Assembly: GCA_028023455.1 (NCBI GenBank)
Contig: JAQFVV010000256.1
Coordinates: forward strand, 1,289,001 to 1,353,000
DNA from: Epiperipatus broadwayi
Lineage: Eukaryota; Onychophora; Udeonychophora; Euonychophora; Peripatidae
Direction: 5' to 3'
DNA length: 64,000 nucleotides
A program made the translations under genes and the position numbers. Shown here one piece after another: positions 37,930 to 50,600 of this stretch (positions are counted from its first letter, which is position 1; each line of letters starts with the position of its first letter). The notes beneath the pieces are model-generated. The model saw nothing but the letters and a program-made list of their open reading frames with translations. It did no database searches and had not been told where the DNA came from.

Positions 37930-39130
37930 TTGTTAGTGTATGCAAATGAAATATGCCTCTTATTTTGAATTTGTCATTATTTCTTTCCAAGCACATGATT
38001 TCAGCATTGGTGGGTTCAAAATTGTGATTAGATGTTTTTTTGGTGTTCTAGGAATATTAAACTGCATTCATTTTTAGTGCAAGATCAGTTATATATGTAT
38101 ATGTGTTGAGATATTCTGGTAGGGACAGTAGCCCAAGTTTCCCCATAATATGTGGCCCTGCAGCTGACTTGTGAGCATATTATCTTATATACCATCTGGG
38201 AATTTGATCTGGGTTAATTTTATCTTTGGAGTTGTTAATGAGTCTGTTAGTAGCTAGGGGAGTTCAAAAACTTACTTTAAATTGCTTAGATAGGTTTTTA
38301 ACTAGATTTTTGACCACTTTAGGGGATATACGGTAATACCATGTGTACCTTATCCTCTTCACACTGAGTTATTTATTAATTTTCTATGAAACTGCTTGAT
38401 TCTCTCTGCTATTGTTCTGTATTTGAATTCCATGCTTATTAAGTCTTTGACATAGCATACAATGTTAGTTTTCCTATCTCCTTCAAACTTACAGAAGTGG
38501 TGATTTCTAAATAAGAATGCTGAGTCCTGCTAATTTATATGCCTTAGGTACAATTGAGTTCGGATGTGTACAGCCTCTGGTTTCCAATGGCTTAATGATC
38601 ATCCTATAATTGAGTCTTTCTTTGTCTCTTTATATTTTTAAATCCAGATATCTCACCTTTTTTGCTTTGTTTTCCCATGTGGTGTTTAGTGGCAGTTTTT
38701 TGAGTTCTTGAAGGTCATTTTGGATACTCTCAGTTATGTTTTCAGGTGCTGCAATGAATAAATCATCTATGTATCTTGTGTATATTGTACTCAGGGCTAT
38801 TGCTAAGTATTTGGGTATTACTTGCTGTTCAAAGTGATTGAGGTAGATTCCTGACATAATCCCACACATGGGAAGACCCATTGGCCAACCATCCCTCATT
38901 CTATACTATTTCCCTTCAAATATTGCCATAATGTTACCATCAAGCCATGACAGGAATTCTGTTGTAAACTTAACATGCTTCTCAGGGTAATTTTGACTTT
39001 CTTAGCTCATTATTGATTACACTGATCAACAGCTTTCTGTCTATGAATCCATATAGTTCAGCCACATCTAATGCAGTGATTTTAAAATCCGGTTTGATTT
39101 CATTCCAGCTAATTCTTTCCCCTGATTAAT
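37930..39130 (-). pseudogene. Penelope-like element: reverse transcriptase plus GIY-YIG region, decayed
   Basis: On the minus strand the parts come in normal order. FKITALDVAELYGFIDRKLL (about 39030-39090) matches the F-D-V-x-x-LY-x-I motif. GLPMCGIMSGIYLNHFEQQV (about 38810-38880) corresponds to the G-x-PMGSP-x-S block. YTRYIDDLFIAA (about 38745-38780) is the catalytic palm motif with both aspartates. KAKKVRYLDLKI follows (about 38630-38665). Further on, CRATYYGETWATVPTRISQH (about 38110-38170) is the GIY-YIG motif as YYGET, and EIMCLERNNDKF (about 37980-38020) is the downstream region. Stops and frameshifts break it up. The longest intact piece is the 89-codon frame 38630-38899. RT linked to GIY-YIG is diagnostic for Penelope-like elements. 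Confidence 0.8.
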
Positions 39131-39651
<521 letters not shown>

Positions 39652-39780
39652 AATCAATTTTAATTACAATTATAATGTGTGTGAGCTGTAATGTGCTTAC
39701 AAAATTATAGAGTTTCAAATATCATCATTAAAGAGACTATATAGATGTTAAATCTCTAAGGAGATAACAATTGTTAAGAA
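39652..39780 (+). repeat. LTR (5') of the old Ty3-type element
   Basis: A diverged copy of 42277-42402. The two agree through AAATCTCTAAGGA and TTGTTAA and part company after 39780 and 42402. The original LTR may have been longer; the 5' boundary is approximate. Confidence 0.6.
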
Positions 39781-40379
39781 ATCAATATGATCTCGTTTTC
39801 AACTGGCAAATAGAGAGATGAATTACTAATTTTTACTAATACAATTATTATTATTATTCGAAGTAAATAAGCTCTTGAAATTTATTTAAACTTTGGTTGT
39901 TTTTTTCTTATTTAAAAAATATAATTATCCAGCTGTTTGACTGCATGGCCCTGGGTATATTATTTGGTGCAGTTTGGCAGCTTAGTCTGTGAAGCTTAAA
40001 TAAAGGAGTACTTTGAAATATTAAATTTAGCAGTGCACTGAACTGAAAATGCAGAAAAATATGATAACATTTGATATACATAATCCTGGTCAATGATAAA
40101 TGTATATGAATCATATTAAAAATTATATACTTATGAATGGAATAACAGATGGTAAATTTAAAGTTGTAATGTATTATGGATGTCTAGTAAAGATGTAATA
40201 AATATAGCAAATCATTTATGTGTTCCCAAACTACCCAAATAAATACTCTATCATATTTTAGACCCATAATGTCAAACTTTGCAGTGCATTTTCATTTTTG
40301 AGGGAGGATACAGTCACAAAATGAGAATCTATCCAAATATGACTTGATCCTATGAACATTGGTGAAGAATTGCAAATTT

Positions 40380-40730
40380 AAGAATTATATCAACAAAATC
40401 CTGGTAGATCAGCTATTGTGGAAAATAAGAGATGTAAAGCTTAGAGAAATATTACTAAGAAGGAATTAACATATAAGGTTCATTATTCAATGGGCATTAG
40501 CTTATGAAACCATGGTAGACCATATGGAACTTTTAGAAATATGACAGTGATGATTCAGAAAAGTGTATAAGTGGGACAAAACTATGAGAGGTAAATAAAA
40601 AGTTAACAGAGATCCCTCCTACTTGTTATTGCTGTGGGAATAAAAGGCATTTACAATCTATCTTCAGATTTAAATGAATAATGTTTTAACTGTGGATTGG
40701 AAGATCACATGCCAAAGTTATGTAAGCAAA
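40380..40730 (+). pseudogene. gag remnant with zinc knuckles
   Basis: At 40624-40665 the plus strand reads CYCCGNKRHLQSIF, a CCHC knuckle whose last Cys is now Phe. At about 40682-40724 it reads CFNCGLEDHMPKLC, an intact CX2CX4HX4C knuckle, in a different frame. Two knuckles at the end of gag are typical of many Ty3-type and pararetrovirus-like elements. The upstream capsid part is not recognisable. Confidence 0.65.
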
Positions 40731-40862
40731 GAATGACAAGGCAAGATTTACAGTGAAAGAGTAAAACCAGGAGAGGAGTGTCTAAAAAGTTTATGCCGAT
40801 AAATAAATTCAAAGATAGTAATGATATGCCAAAATTAAATGTCAAAATCTTCAATCTAAATA

Positions 40863-41090
40863 TACAAATGGAGATAGACAGTGGGATTGGCATATCATTA
40901 ATATCATAGAAAGGCAAACAACAACAAATTGAAAAAGTCTAAGGTGAATCAAATGTCAATGGCAACTACAATTAGAGTAAAAACTATAATGCCTGTACAA
41001 ATAAATAGCCATAAAAAACAACTACCTTTATATGTACAAGAATGGAATATTAACTCAATATTAGGAAAAAATTGATTTAAGTCTTTCAGA
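40863..41090 (+). pseudogene. retroviral-type aspartic protease remnant
   Basis: MEIDSGIGISLIS at about 40869-40907 matches the DTG/DSG active-site loop, with the catalytic Asp and Ser-Gly kept, and is followed at once by a TAG. Further on, LPLYVQEWNINSILGKN (about 41024-41074) fits the C-terminal strand and the LLGRDWL-type end of the domain. Confidence 0.65.
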
Positions 41091-41149
41091 ATAAGTATCA
41101 AACATGCTAAAACTGCTAAAGCAAATTTACCAGCAAAGAAATTTAAATT

Positions 41150-41720
41150 CTGACCTGAAGCTACAAAAGCTTGGTAGTGAGTTCATTTAGACCTTGGAGA
41201 ACCATTTCATGGAAGAATATATTTATAGCCATAAATGTATATTTAAAATGAGTTGAATATCATGTAATAAATGACACAAGTACATAAATTATAATAAATG
41301 TTTTGAATGAACATTTTGCACTATCGGATAACAGAGCTAGGTTTAGCTCAGGGAAATTTAAAATAAAAAAATGCACTTAACAAGCAGGAATAAGTTGATA
41401 TACATGAAGCAATTCCCATTGCTATGTTTTACCAGCATTTTACATCCAGCATGGTTACAAAGAAAACTCCCACAGATTAGCTATTGAGATGCTGCATGAG
41501 AACACACTTGTCCATATTACTTCCAAATAAATATAGAAAGAAGAATGACTATTTAGAAAATACAAAATTTACCATGAATCAAAAGGTAAGGATTAAAGAT
41601 ATAGTTAAGAGGAAATGGCTACTAGGAACAATTATAAAAATAGTATCTGTACAAATATGTGAAATAAAATTAGAAGACATCAGAATTCTGAGACATCATA
41701 TAAACCATATTAAAGAATGA
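41150..41720 (+). pseudogene. integrase remnant: core start and C-terminal domain
   Basis: HLDLGEPFHGRIYL (about 41184-41226) matches the start of the integrase core, with the first catalytic Asp inside HLDLGEP. The 78-codon open piece 41484-41720 carries the end: RTHLSILLP (target-like R-T-x-LDLL block), FTMNQKVRIKD, WLLGTIIKIVS and LRHHINHIKE. That is the SH3-like C-terminal domain of Ty3-type integrases ending in the R-HxDQLR block. The middle, including the DDE Glu, is not readable. Confidence 0.75.
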
Positions 41721-42276
41721 AGAATAGAACTGTTAGAAGATGTAGTAATATTCCAAACTCAGTGAAAGAAAATCAGACTAATATTTCTGATAAAATTGAA
41801 ATTAAAAACTCCAGTTGGCTCTCCTCTTTAAGAAAAAACTATCTAAGCAACACCTAAACTGGAAGAAAAGATTATGGAACCACAGGAAGAAAATAGAGCC
41901 TCAACAAGACCTACCCAAGTATGAAAGAGAATAATAAGGCTACCAGATTATTTAATAAATTGATTTTATTGTAGTTCAAGTGCAATCCCAAAAGAAATAT
42001 TTGTGAATAAAATTCTGCATATTTCTGAAGAAAAGGGAGGAATACTATGAATATTCCAGAAATAAAATAAATAGTTAATGTGCAAAAAAAAACTGTTGCA
42101 GGAAATTGCAATGGTTAATTTGCATATAAAAATAAGTTCGCTTTATGCAAATTAGTAAAGCTTATAAAGAATCTTCAGAAGAATAAAATTAGTGCAGTAG
42201 AATTAGAGAAGTGTAGTATACTGAGTTGAGTTATGTTATGTTGTCGTGAAATTAATAAAGAAGAGCTCTAGTCAAG
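41721..42276. other. 3' internal region of the old LTR element
   Basis: A-rich sequence without recognisable coding. It probably includes the rest of the integrase tail and the true start of the 3' LTR, which I could not place. Confidence 0.4.
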
Positions 42277-42402
42277 AATCCAATTTGACTATCTTAGAAT
42301 GTGTATAAGCTGTAGTATGCTTATAAAACTATAGTTACAAATCTCAGAATTAAAGAGACTATATAGATATTAAATCTCTAAGGAAATATGAATTGTTAAA
42401 AG
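42277..42402 (+). repeat. LTR (3') of the old Ty3-type element
   Basis: Diverged copy of 39652-39780, ending AATTGTTAAAAGA before an unrelated CGATCCCCCCTC. Confidence 0.6.
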
Positions 42403-43839
42403 ATCGATCCCCCCTCATATATATATATCTACACCCACAATAAAAAGATTTTAACATATAGGTATATAATAAGCCTGTATTTCAGTTATATCATATAGAT
42501 AATTAGAAAACTTTATTAGACTTAAAAGATGAAAATACTGAAACTTTAAGTGGGATTTTTCATATATATTCTAAGTAACTATCAGCTATAATGAAACCAG
42601 GCAAGCAGTCATTTAAAAGTTGGCATGGATCATTTATTTTTCTACGTCACATTTGAAAGCGATTTATAATAATAGACTGAAAATCCCATTAAAACTTTCA
42701 ATATTTGCATCTATATCTTTGAAAATCTTCTAACTATTATATATAATTTTTATGCAAGAGTTTCATTTACTTGTGAAGATCATTTGAGAAATTTGTCATA
42801 TTTTCAATTGGCATATATGTAAAATAATATCTAATCTTTCTCCTTTGTTAAAGCTAGGAAATAAGCTAAAAGTCGTTCCACTTTTATTTTTTATAAACAA
42901 GTCAAACAAACAAGAATACTTTAATGATTGACATGATTTAAGTTTGCAATGAGAAGTTTTTAGTTGTTTTCCTGCTTACATTATAGCTAAAAGCTATTTA
43001 GATTAATGCACAGAATACCCTATTTAATTACATTAAATGTATATATATTACATTTTAATTTAAAAATTACATTTTGTACTAAGACTTCAACTGGAATAAT
43101 TAATAAAAACTTATTACTATTATTTATTGAAATTGCATGCAAATTTTTTTGCAGATTTCTGTGTCAACAAAAATAGATAAAATATTTTTAATGCACTACT
43201 ATTTTTAAAAATTTATAATGATAGAATTATTTATGTTTTTATTTATAGATACTCAATTTTTTATCATTTATATTTTTTTGTTTAAAATTTAAATTTTATT
43301 TTGTTTGAAAATAAAACTTTAATAAATTGATATGAAAAAAAAAAACATATATATATATACAACTAGTTGCAAAGATACAAAATGAGGATTTAAAATTAAT
43401 TACAGTTTTATGCATAAGATACTTTTTTGTTGTTTTCGTGTAAAATTTGTCATAGGAATTTAAATCGTTTACGTAAAATTGGTAATAAAAAGTTAAATCT
43501 GCAAAGTGCTGAGGTACGAATTATCCACCACAATTCTGGAATTATTAGTGGTGACCCATGTTAACAAAAATATACAAATTTATAAATATGTAATATTTTG
43601 ATACTTTACCATTGTTAATAATAGAAAAATACTTTAACAGAGAATGAAAATATATTAAATAAAGTAAACCAAATACCAAGTATACCTAAGACTTATAGTG
43701 CTCATATGATAACTTCGGATTATAGTGCAATTGATATACACAAATATGTTGCAAAATTTACAAAAAACATTACAAATGGCATTGAGAATACAAGGAATGA
43801 CAAAAAATGGATTGCACTATCATCTGTAATGCACATCAG
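42403..43839. other. AT-rich non-coding DNA with a dispersed repeat
   Basis: About 42590-42990 is related to 27560-28140 (shared words, mixed orientation). After a good acceptor at about 43154 comes a 16-codon open stretch that ends in a stop without a donor. No gene recognised. Confidence 0.45.
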
Positions 43840-44215
43840 AAACAAAATTGTAAAAGATCTATCCTGATAAATTCAACATTGGATTTAGAATTCACATCAA
43901 TGTAAATAGACCAATTAATAACACAAAGCATAAAATACACAAACTGGATTGATCTAATGTTGTGTAGGATGTGGGATGCAGCCAAATGGACCATCCCTCC
44001 ATCTACTATGGTGAAACAAAAGCAAAACTGAGAAAAAGACTGATGCAACACACCTTAATGTACAAAAAAGCTAAGACTGATTCAACAAATGGATCTCAGT
44101 GCAGTTTTGATCCTAGTATTATTAAGATAATGTGTGAAGAAAGAAATGATAAAAAACATAGGATCAAAGAGGTATGGTTTATTACACAAAATGAATATGT
44201 AATAAACCAATAGCT
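43840..44215 (+). pseudogene. Penelope-like element GIY-YIG fragment
   Basis: An upstream frame gives DKFNIGFRIHINVNRP and INNTKHKIHKLD (about 43866-43952), the basic linker before the endonuclease. The frame 43971-44213 gives MGCSQMDHPSIYYGETKAKL and RKRLMQH, the C-x-x-C / YIGET / R-x-x-QH core of GIY-YIG. It then gives IKIMCEERNDKKHRIKEVWF, closely parallel to EIMCLERNNDKFKIRGIF in the minus-strand copy at 37.9-39.1 kb, so the two belong to one Penelope subfamily. The reverse transcriptase part is absent (5' truncation). The 71- and 62-codon minus frames here are shadows. Confidence 0.75.
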
Positions 44216-46015
44216 AACAGTATTCAAATTAGCAAGAACTGAATTTTGTAGATTCTTAAGAAGAATCATAATTATGATGCACATGCATCAAAAGTATGCT
44301 TGGTTTACTTAATTTAATATAAATTTATAAATCTCTATAAGTCATGTTTATAATTGTATTTCTAATAATTCCTTCAATATATATCTTCTTTTTAATTTTG
44401 TATTTAAATAACAAAGTTATCTTTTACTTTTCCAAAATGGATAATAGTCGCAACTTAAACATAAATTCAAACATTGGCTGTTTAAATACTTGGATTATTA
44501 ACTTGATTAATATTTATGCAACAAGAAATAACAATTCACATACTAGATAAATTCTCATCTAGACACTAAGAGATAGTGAGCATCTCCGTAGAGATATGCT
44601 TTGAAAAAGAAAGATACAATAAGGAAGGCTACTGACTCATTATGAGAAGAAATGCTATGACTGACTTTTATTAAAAGATATTAAAGAGTTTTGAAAATGG
44701 TCCAATGAAATGATATATAATGCTGTGTTTTCAGGTTTTTTTTCATTAACTTCAAGATTTAATTGTAGTTGCACTCAAAATGTACATACTAGCTTTAAAC
44801 TGCTGATATCAATTCATCGTCTACAAAAGCAACTCATATTGAATTATAAAGAGGTTAGAATTTAGTAGTTCAGGTCTTAAATAGATCATTTTGATTTAGC
44901 TTGCTCTGTGTGTGTATATATGTTATTTATAAAGCAAATAGTTGTTTCTATTGTGATTATTTGTTACTTTTTACAGAATAAATTTCAATATTTCATTATT
45001 TACATAGGAAAAAGTTTTTTACATCATTAAAATGTACCTCTTCATCTATTATTGTACATTGACTGTCATATCCACTGCTTCAAAACTCTTTGATTCACTT
45101 ATCCACAGTTCAAAAAAATGAATAAATAGAATTTAGCTTTATTTCAGATTACAGCTGTTATGTGATACAATCATGCAACATTACTTCCAATTGTATCACA
45201 AGTAAATGTTTTGAAATTACAGATGATAATTGAATATTATTTAGATATTTTAACTTTTGCATTTCATTATTATCAATTCTGATTACAAAAATAATAATAA
45301 AAAAAAGACTCATAATTTTATTTTTATTGATAGTAATGTTTTTTGCTTAGGAATAAGAAGTTGGAGTTCCTGAGGCAATAGATCTATGCTGCAATTCGCA
45401 GGTCTTATGCTCCCCAATCTACTATTTTACTATTGCACCAAACCGTGTAGGACATTTTTATTGATGTCTTAATGTGTTTACTTAATTTCTGAAGCATTAA
45501 TGTCAAAATTATCAATATTTTATTCTTTTATCTATTTTCATTCATCATTTAATTAATTTTTATTAGATATAAATATGTAAAATATTTAAATATTTTATTG
45601 TTTATTGTGTTTGTTCCCTATACGGTACTTAATTATTTTTTCTATTTTCATTAAAGTCTTAATGTGTTCGTTAAATAATTTTTAAACAGCTTCATAGATA
45701 TGTGCCTACATGTAATACATAATTAAAAATATCTACAACTTAAACATATGTATGTGCGCATATAAAAAATGTATATTATATACCATTCGGAGCTATCCAT
45801 GGATTATAAGTACCCATGAGGGTGGGGGCTTAAAATCAAAGATGTGGATGTATTTTAATAAAAAATGTCAATATTGAATAAAGTTATTGCCAGCCTTAAA
45901 TAAAAAGGAAACTTACTTTTGAATTTATGATTTATAAAAAATGTTTTAAAGAGATCTTTGTACTCAGAGGGCGTGATCATGCTACTCATAATAATATATA
46001 GTATAATCTATATAC
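44216..46015. other. AT-rich non-coding DNA
   Basis: Nothing recognised. The frame at 44344-44550 has no features of a gene. Confidence 0.5.
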
Positions 46016-46033
46016 AACTAACAATGTCCTTTT
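46016..46033. repeat. 18 bp target site duplication, left copy
   Basis: AACTAACAATGTCCTTTT, repeated exactly at 46143-46160 on the other side of the tRNA-derived insert. Confidence 0.9.
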
Positions 46034-46142
46034 GTCAAGCATTGTTAGCCGAGAGGTCATCGCAGCTGCCTTGCAAGCAAGTAGTTGGTTGCAGACGGTG
46101 TGGGTTCGCCTCCCGGACGATGCTATGACATATGAAGAAAAA
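46034..46142 (+). mobile_element. tRNA-derived retrocopy (tRNA retropseudogene or minimal SINE)
   Basis: The insert is a 5-base leader, an 86 bp tRNA-like body (46039-46124) and a short A-rich tail ending GAAGAAAAA. The ends GCATTGT and ACGATGC pair over 7 bp as an acceptor stem. TTAGCCGAGAGGTCA fits a pol III A box. GTGGGTTCGCCTCCC gives a B box and a T arm with a 4 bp stem. The length and an extra arm of about 18 bases suggest a class II (Leu/Ser-like) tRNA. The anticodon stem is poor, so it is not a functional tRNA. Exact 18 bp duplications on both sides show LINE-mediated insertion. Confidence 0.8.
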
Positions 46143-46160
46143 AACTAACAATGTCCTTTT
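46143..46160. repeat. 18 bp target site duplication, right copy
   Basis: AACTAACAATGTCCTTTT, identical to 46016-46033. Confidence 0.9.
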
Positions 46161-46729
46161 TTTTTATTTTAAAAGAATTTAATCTCATCAAATATTTTAA
46201 CCTTCACCAGCTGTTCGAATATTTTTTCCCTCCCATTATTTCTGTAAAAGCAAATTATTTTTATTTTATGTCACTATTACCAAGTGCACCATCTGTTTAT
46301 TTTTTGTGTGAGTTGTTGTTTGTGTTTATCGGATAGATGTTGTGTAGATAGATCAAGTTGATCTGAGGAATGTGTTTATTCAACAGTAAATTAAAACTCC
46401 GAGGAACCTTTTGTTTATAACTTGAACATTTTTCTATCTAAGAAAGTCACGTGAACAGTTCAACTCTGCTTTGCATAAGCGTTCTGCTACCAAATTTCTA
46501 TTTTGCATTTATTATCATTAATAATACTAAGTCTTACTGTTTGCCTCTAATATCAAGTATTTTTTTCCTATTAAGATGCTTTTCTTACAGAATATATTTC
46601 TTCTCTGCACATACTCTTCCTGTTATTACTTTTCTTTTTCATTATGGCAAAATTAATTACAATTGTTACTTTTGCCTTTATGTCTTATTTTTATGTATAT
46701 TAGCTTTGGTATGACTGTCAGATTAATAT

Positions 46730-47030
46730 TTTATTATTATTATTGATTTATTTATATTCGCAGCTATCGTAATCTTTATTCTCACAATCATCATAACAAC
46801 AATTGTCATAATCATTACTATAATTTCCATTTCTGTAATTGCAATTATCATCATTATAAATATAATTATAATCATTTTACTCAAATTCCTAATCATCGTC
46901 ACTATAATGACCATAATCATTAATAGTAACATCATTAAAATTAGCATAATAATCACTCTCACTATATGAACTATCGTTAGAATCATTGACATTATCATCA
47001 TCATCATTATTTTCAATTACCCATCTATTT
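46730..47030. repeat. degenerate (CATAAT/ATCATT) trinucleotide-rich tract
   Basis: Imperfect ATC, ATT and ATA triplets over 300 bp. The 97-codon minus frame here (46723-47016) is the Met/Ile-rich translation of this tract, not a gene. Confidence 0.75.
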
Positions 47031-47409
47031 TTTAATAAAAAAATCTCTTCAAGCTTAATCCACTTTTTTTATTCACAATTTTTATCTATCTTTCCAGCAA
47101 TTCTTCTTATTTCAACTATTCATCTCATTTATGGTGTTGTTTTATGTCTTTTACAATCTCTTGGAATCTAGTTTAAAACTTTAGCTTAGCTCGCATCTAC
47201 TGTTTTTCCTAGCAATTATGTCCAGATGAACTCATTTCGCCCTCTTAGTTTTTTCAATTTTTATCCAAGTCTTATATCGATAAAATTGTTTTCTTACTCA
47301 TGTATTTCACTTTTAATTCTTTTTTTGTTATTCCCACCATATATTTTTATAGCTTTTTTTATTATTATAATTCAAGTGTCATATCCATATGTACTTATGA
47401 AACCTTTTT

Positions 47410-47640
47410 ATTAAAAATTTTTTTTCTCCCAAGTGCAAAGGTGTATTTCTACCAAAATCTCTCTATTCAAATTTAATATATGTGAGATTAATCATAGAAA
47501 TGATTAATCTCACATATATATTTTTTTCTGCGTTAAAGATGTAATCAGAATTATTCCAATTCATTATTATTAATCTTTATTTTCTCTTTATTAATTTTTT
47601 TTTTTTTTAAAAAAAAAACCAGTGACCATTAGTTTTTCAT
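47410..47640 (-). pseudogene. probable LINE reverse transcriptase scrap
   Basis: The minus strand at about 47600-47640 reads LMVTGFF after an N-x-E-K block, like the NTKKTK-x-M-x-IG block of RTE-type LINEs. The following A-rich text and spacing parallel the better preserved minus-strand copy at 60240-60536. Too decayed for certainty. A 20 bp hairpin lies inside it (47476-47519). Confidence 0.35.
47476..47519. repeat. perfect 20 bp inverted repeat with 4 bp loop
   Basis: TATATGTGAGATTAATCAT (47477-47495) is followed by loop AGAA, then its exact complement (47500-47518), with one more A-T pair outside. It is a perfect short hairpin. Confidence 0.9.
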
Positions 47641-50600
47641 CATTTATCTTTAGCCATTATAATAACCATCATATAGTCATTATCCCTACGATTGCCATAT
47701 TGCTTGAAAGTAGTGCAGAAGGTGAATAATATTTATTATGACTTTAATTATATACTATTGATTTGAACTGCCCTTGACAATGGGAAAACTTTTTAAGTGT
47801 ATTAATTTCTATCATTATTCTTAAATTGAGAAGTTTCCAACAAAGATGTCTGTGATATTTGTTAGTATTTTAGAGCGTGTAAGGCTAGATTTGGAATTAA
47901 GTGATACATGTAAATGTAATTAATTATTCAAAAATGTCTACAATCCAAGCAAAATTAGTTTGTATACATATTTTCAAACAAAATTGAAGAAAAATACTTC
48001 CAGAAAATATCTTCAAACTAATATGCCTAACTGCAGTAAGCTGTCTGTTTTGTATATATGTACATGTCTATCTTAGCAGAGAGAGATTATTGTTTGCAGT
48101 GAAAAGTCTATTCTTGAAATCTGAAAAATTCAGAAAATTCAAAAAAGTCCAATAAAAAAAAATTATTTCAGATTTTATATGTATAACATAAAAACTATGT
48201 ATTCTGATTTTGCCTTAAAAAAATAAGTGTAAAATTACTATAATTGATATGGAAATGAAATGGTTGTGAATAAACATTAACAGCAAACTGTGTTTCCTTT
48301 GATGGGGTTTGTGATCTATCAAACCTCAATTAGATAGTAAGTTTAACTATTTATAATTCCTTGAATGACAACCTTAGAATGCACACATATCTTCTGATTC
48401 TGTGATGAAAATAGATTCATCAGCCTACATACAATACATCAGCATTCTATAATATTTCTTCCACCATTAAATCCTATTTTAAAAGGAGAAAATTTGTTGG
48501 AAAATTTTAATCATATTTTGAATAAGTCCCATTAATTATGCCAACATAGAATTAGTAAAATAAATGAAAATAGAGACCTTTTATATTCTGATCTCAGAGC
48601 AATATTTGTGTAATCAATACTTTACTTAATATCAAGATTTATAAAAAAAAATTTATAGAATATATTCTAGGGAAGATCCTTAACACCATCTAATTTTATA
48701 TATATATATATATTATAGAAATCATTTAAATGCCATTAAACTCTTTTATACTTATCATAGTGTAAACTGTGTATTAGATCATGACCTGATTATCAGCAAA
48801 GCTTAAATAAATCTGAAATTGTGAATAAATTTTTAAAAATAAATAAATTCTATAGTGAATACCATGAAGTAAGGAATAAACTCTTTCAAACACTGAACAC
48901 ATACATATTTTTAAAAAAATTTATCACCTGCATAAGAAAAAGTTATAGCTATGAGACCATTTTGAAATAGCAGTTAATCAATTGCTCAAAAAAACATTAT
49001 TTAATAAGTAATAAAGAACTTTTTGGAATGAAGAAAACTAGATGTCTTATACTGAATTACAAACAAAACACTTTGAGCATTTTAAAAATAATCTCTAATA
49101 TGTGAAAACCTTTGCATAGATTTTTGCAATAGCAGGTGAAGAAAGTTTTCTATATTGTCTACCTGTGAAAAGTAAAAATAAAATTTCCAAATGAATGGAA
49201 CTATTGATTGCAACCTATTGCTTTGATGTTTGAATCTCACATGATTTCTTTAATAGACAATGCAAGTATGTTATATATGAGATCTGCATTGTTTTATGAA
49301 TCTAGAATGATGCAAATGTTTTCTTTGACTAAATTTTTTAAATCACAAACAAAATGTAGGGCTGATGACATATGGGGTATTCAATAAATGGATAAAATTA
49401 CAAAAATATATCTTAGACTATGCATAAATAAAAAAAATAGTTCCCTAAAATTTTTATATTGCATGCTAATTAATTGCAGAAATAAACAACTTTATCAGAA
49501 ACTTGAATTTTATTTGAAACTTTATTCTATGAACAACCAGCTAAGTGTGTACAGATCAGTTTATATTTAACTTATTTGAGATACCTGATTTTGATGCTGT
49601 TCCCATTCAGAATCAGCTTTTCAAAAAGTAAAACATAAGATAAAGTCATTGTTGAAATTCTTAAAGACAATAAACAAATATTTTTGTCACACTTCCATGC
49701 ACTTCTTATCAAGTATTAAAGTGTTTCTGAGATTTCTCAAAGTATGTGAGATGCTAAGATTATTATAATATATTAAAATAAGGTAATAAAGATGACTAAA
49801 GTAGTTGTAGGGATATTTAGTTTTCTTGTATCACAGGACTTTGCATGCATTAAAATATTTACAATAATATGATACTGAGTTTAGACACACATACAAGCAG
49901 CAGCAAAAAACAGCCTTCATGGTTTTTATGAGTATAGTGATCATTTTTGACCCCACAAGTAAGTCCATAAAGTGTAAGAGAATTAGATGACCACCAAACA
50001 TTTTCAAATATATTTATAAAAATATAAAAAATTGTCATTCACTTTGTTTACAATATATCTATCATCTTTTAAATAAGATGTTGGGTTAACCAAAACTGCA
50101 TCCTTCCCATGACCCTTTTAAAAATCTTTGCTCTTATTTTGTATTGTGCATTTAAAAATAGACATGGCAACATCTTCATTTATACTAGAACTGATAATTC
50201 ATTTTTTATAATCTAACATGACTTAACCAAAATGAGTACAAATCATATTTCTTTACTGATAATGTTTCTCTTGTCACTCACAATGATCTTACCTTGTAAC
50301 CATTGGTTTATAATTCACTGGAGATAAACTTATCTTGAATGATTGACTAAAAAGAAAATTGCTTTTAAATCAGTTCCCAGTAGAGGAAAATATAAAAAAT
50401 TTCTAATTCAGAAATTTGAGCTACGTCTAATATTTTTGTAATCAAACATCCCTTAATCTTGTATGCAATTTAACCATTTATTATAACACTTGTTCACAGA
50501 CAAATTTATCTTCAATCATTACTTTAGCTATGCAATAAAGGAATAATAAAAATTTTTGTCAAACACATGTCTTGACCCAAAAAGGACATTTAGAAAAATT

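Larger units (their letters stand above)
39652..42402 (+). mobile_element. old Ty3-type LTR retrotransposon lacking reverse transcriptase
   Basis: Diverged direct repeats at 39652-39780 and 42277-42402 share AATCAATTT-like starts and a conserved core at 39729-39760 and 42344-42375 (TTAAAGAGACTATATAGAT, AAATCTCTAAGGA). Between them on the plus strand lie gag zinc knuckles, an aspartic protease and an integrase, all broken by stops. Protease passes almost directly into integrase, so the reverse transcriptase and RNase H segment (normally well over 1 kb) has been deleted. LTR divergence and many stops make this far older than the 6.6-12.2 kb element. Confidence 0.75.

Noticed and set aside
43155-43206. 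16-codon open stretch after TTTTTTTTGCAG
   Set aside because: No donor, low complexity, and no link to a neighbouring exon.
46723-47016. 97-codon minus-strand ORF rich in Met and Ile
   Set aside because: It is the translation of a degenerate CAT/AAT triplet tract, not a gene.
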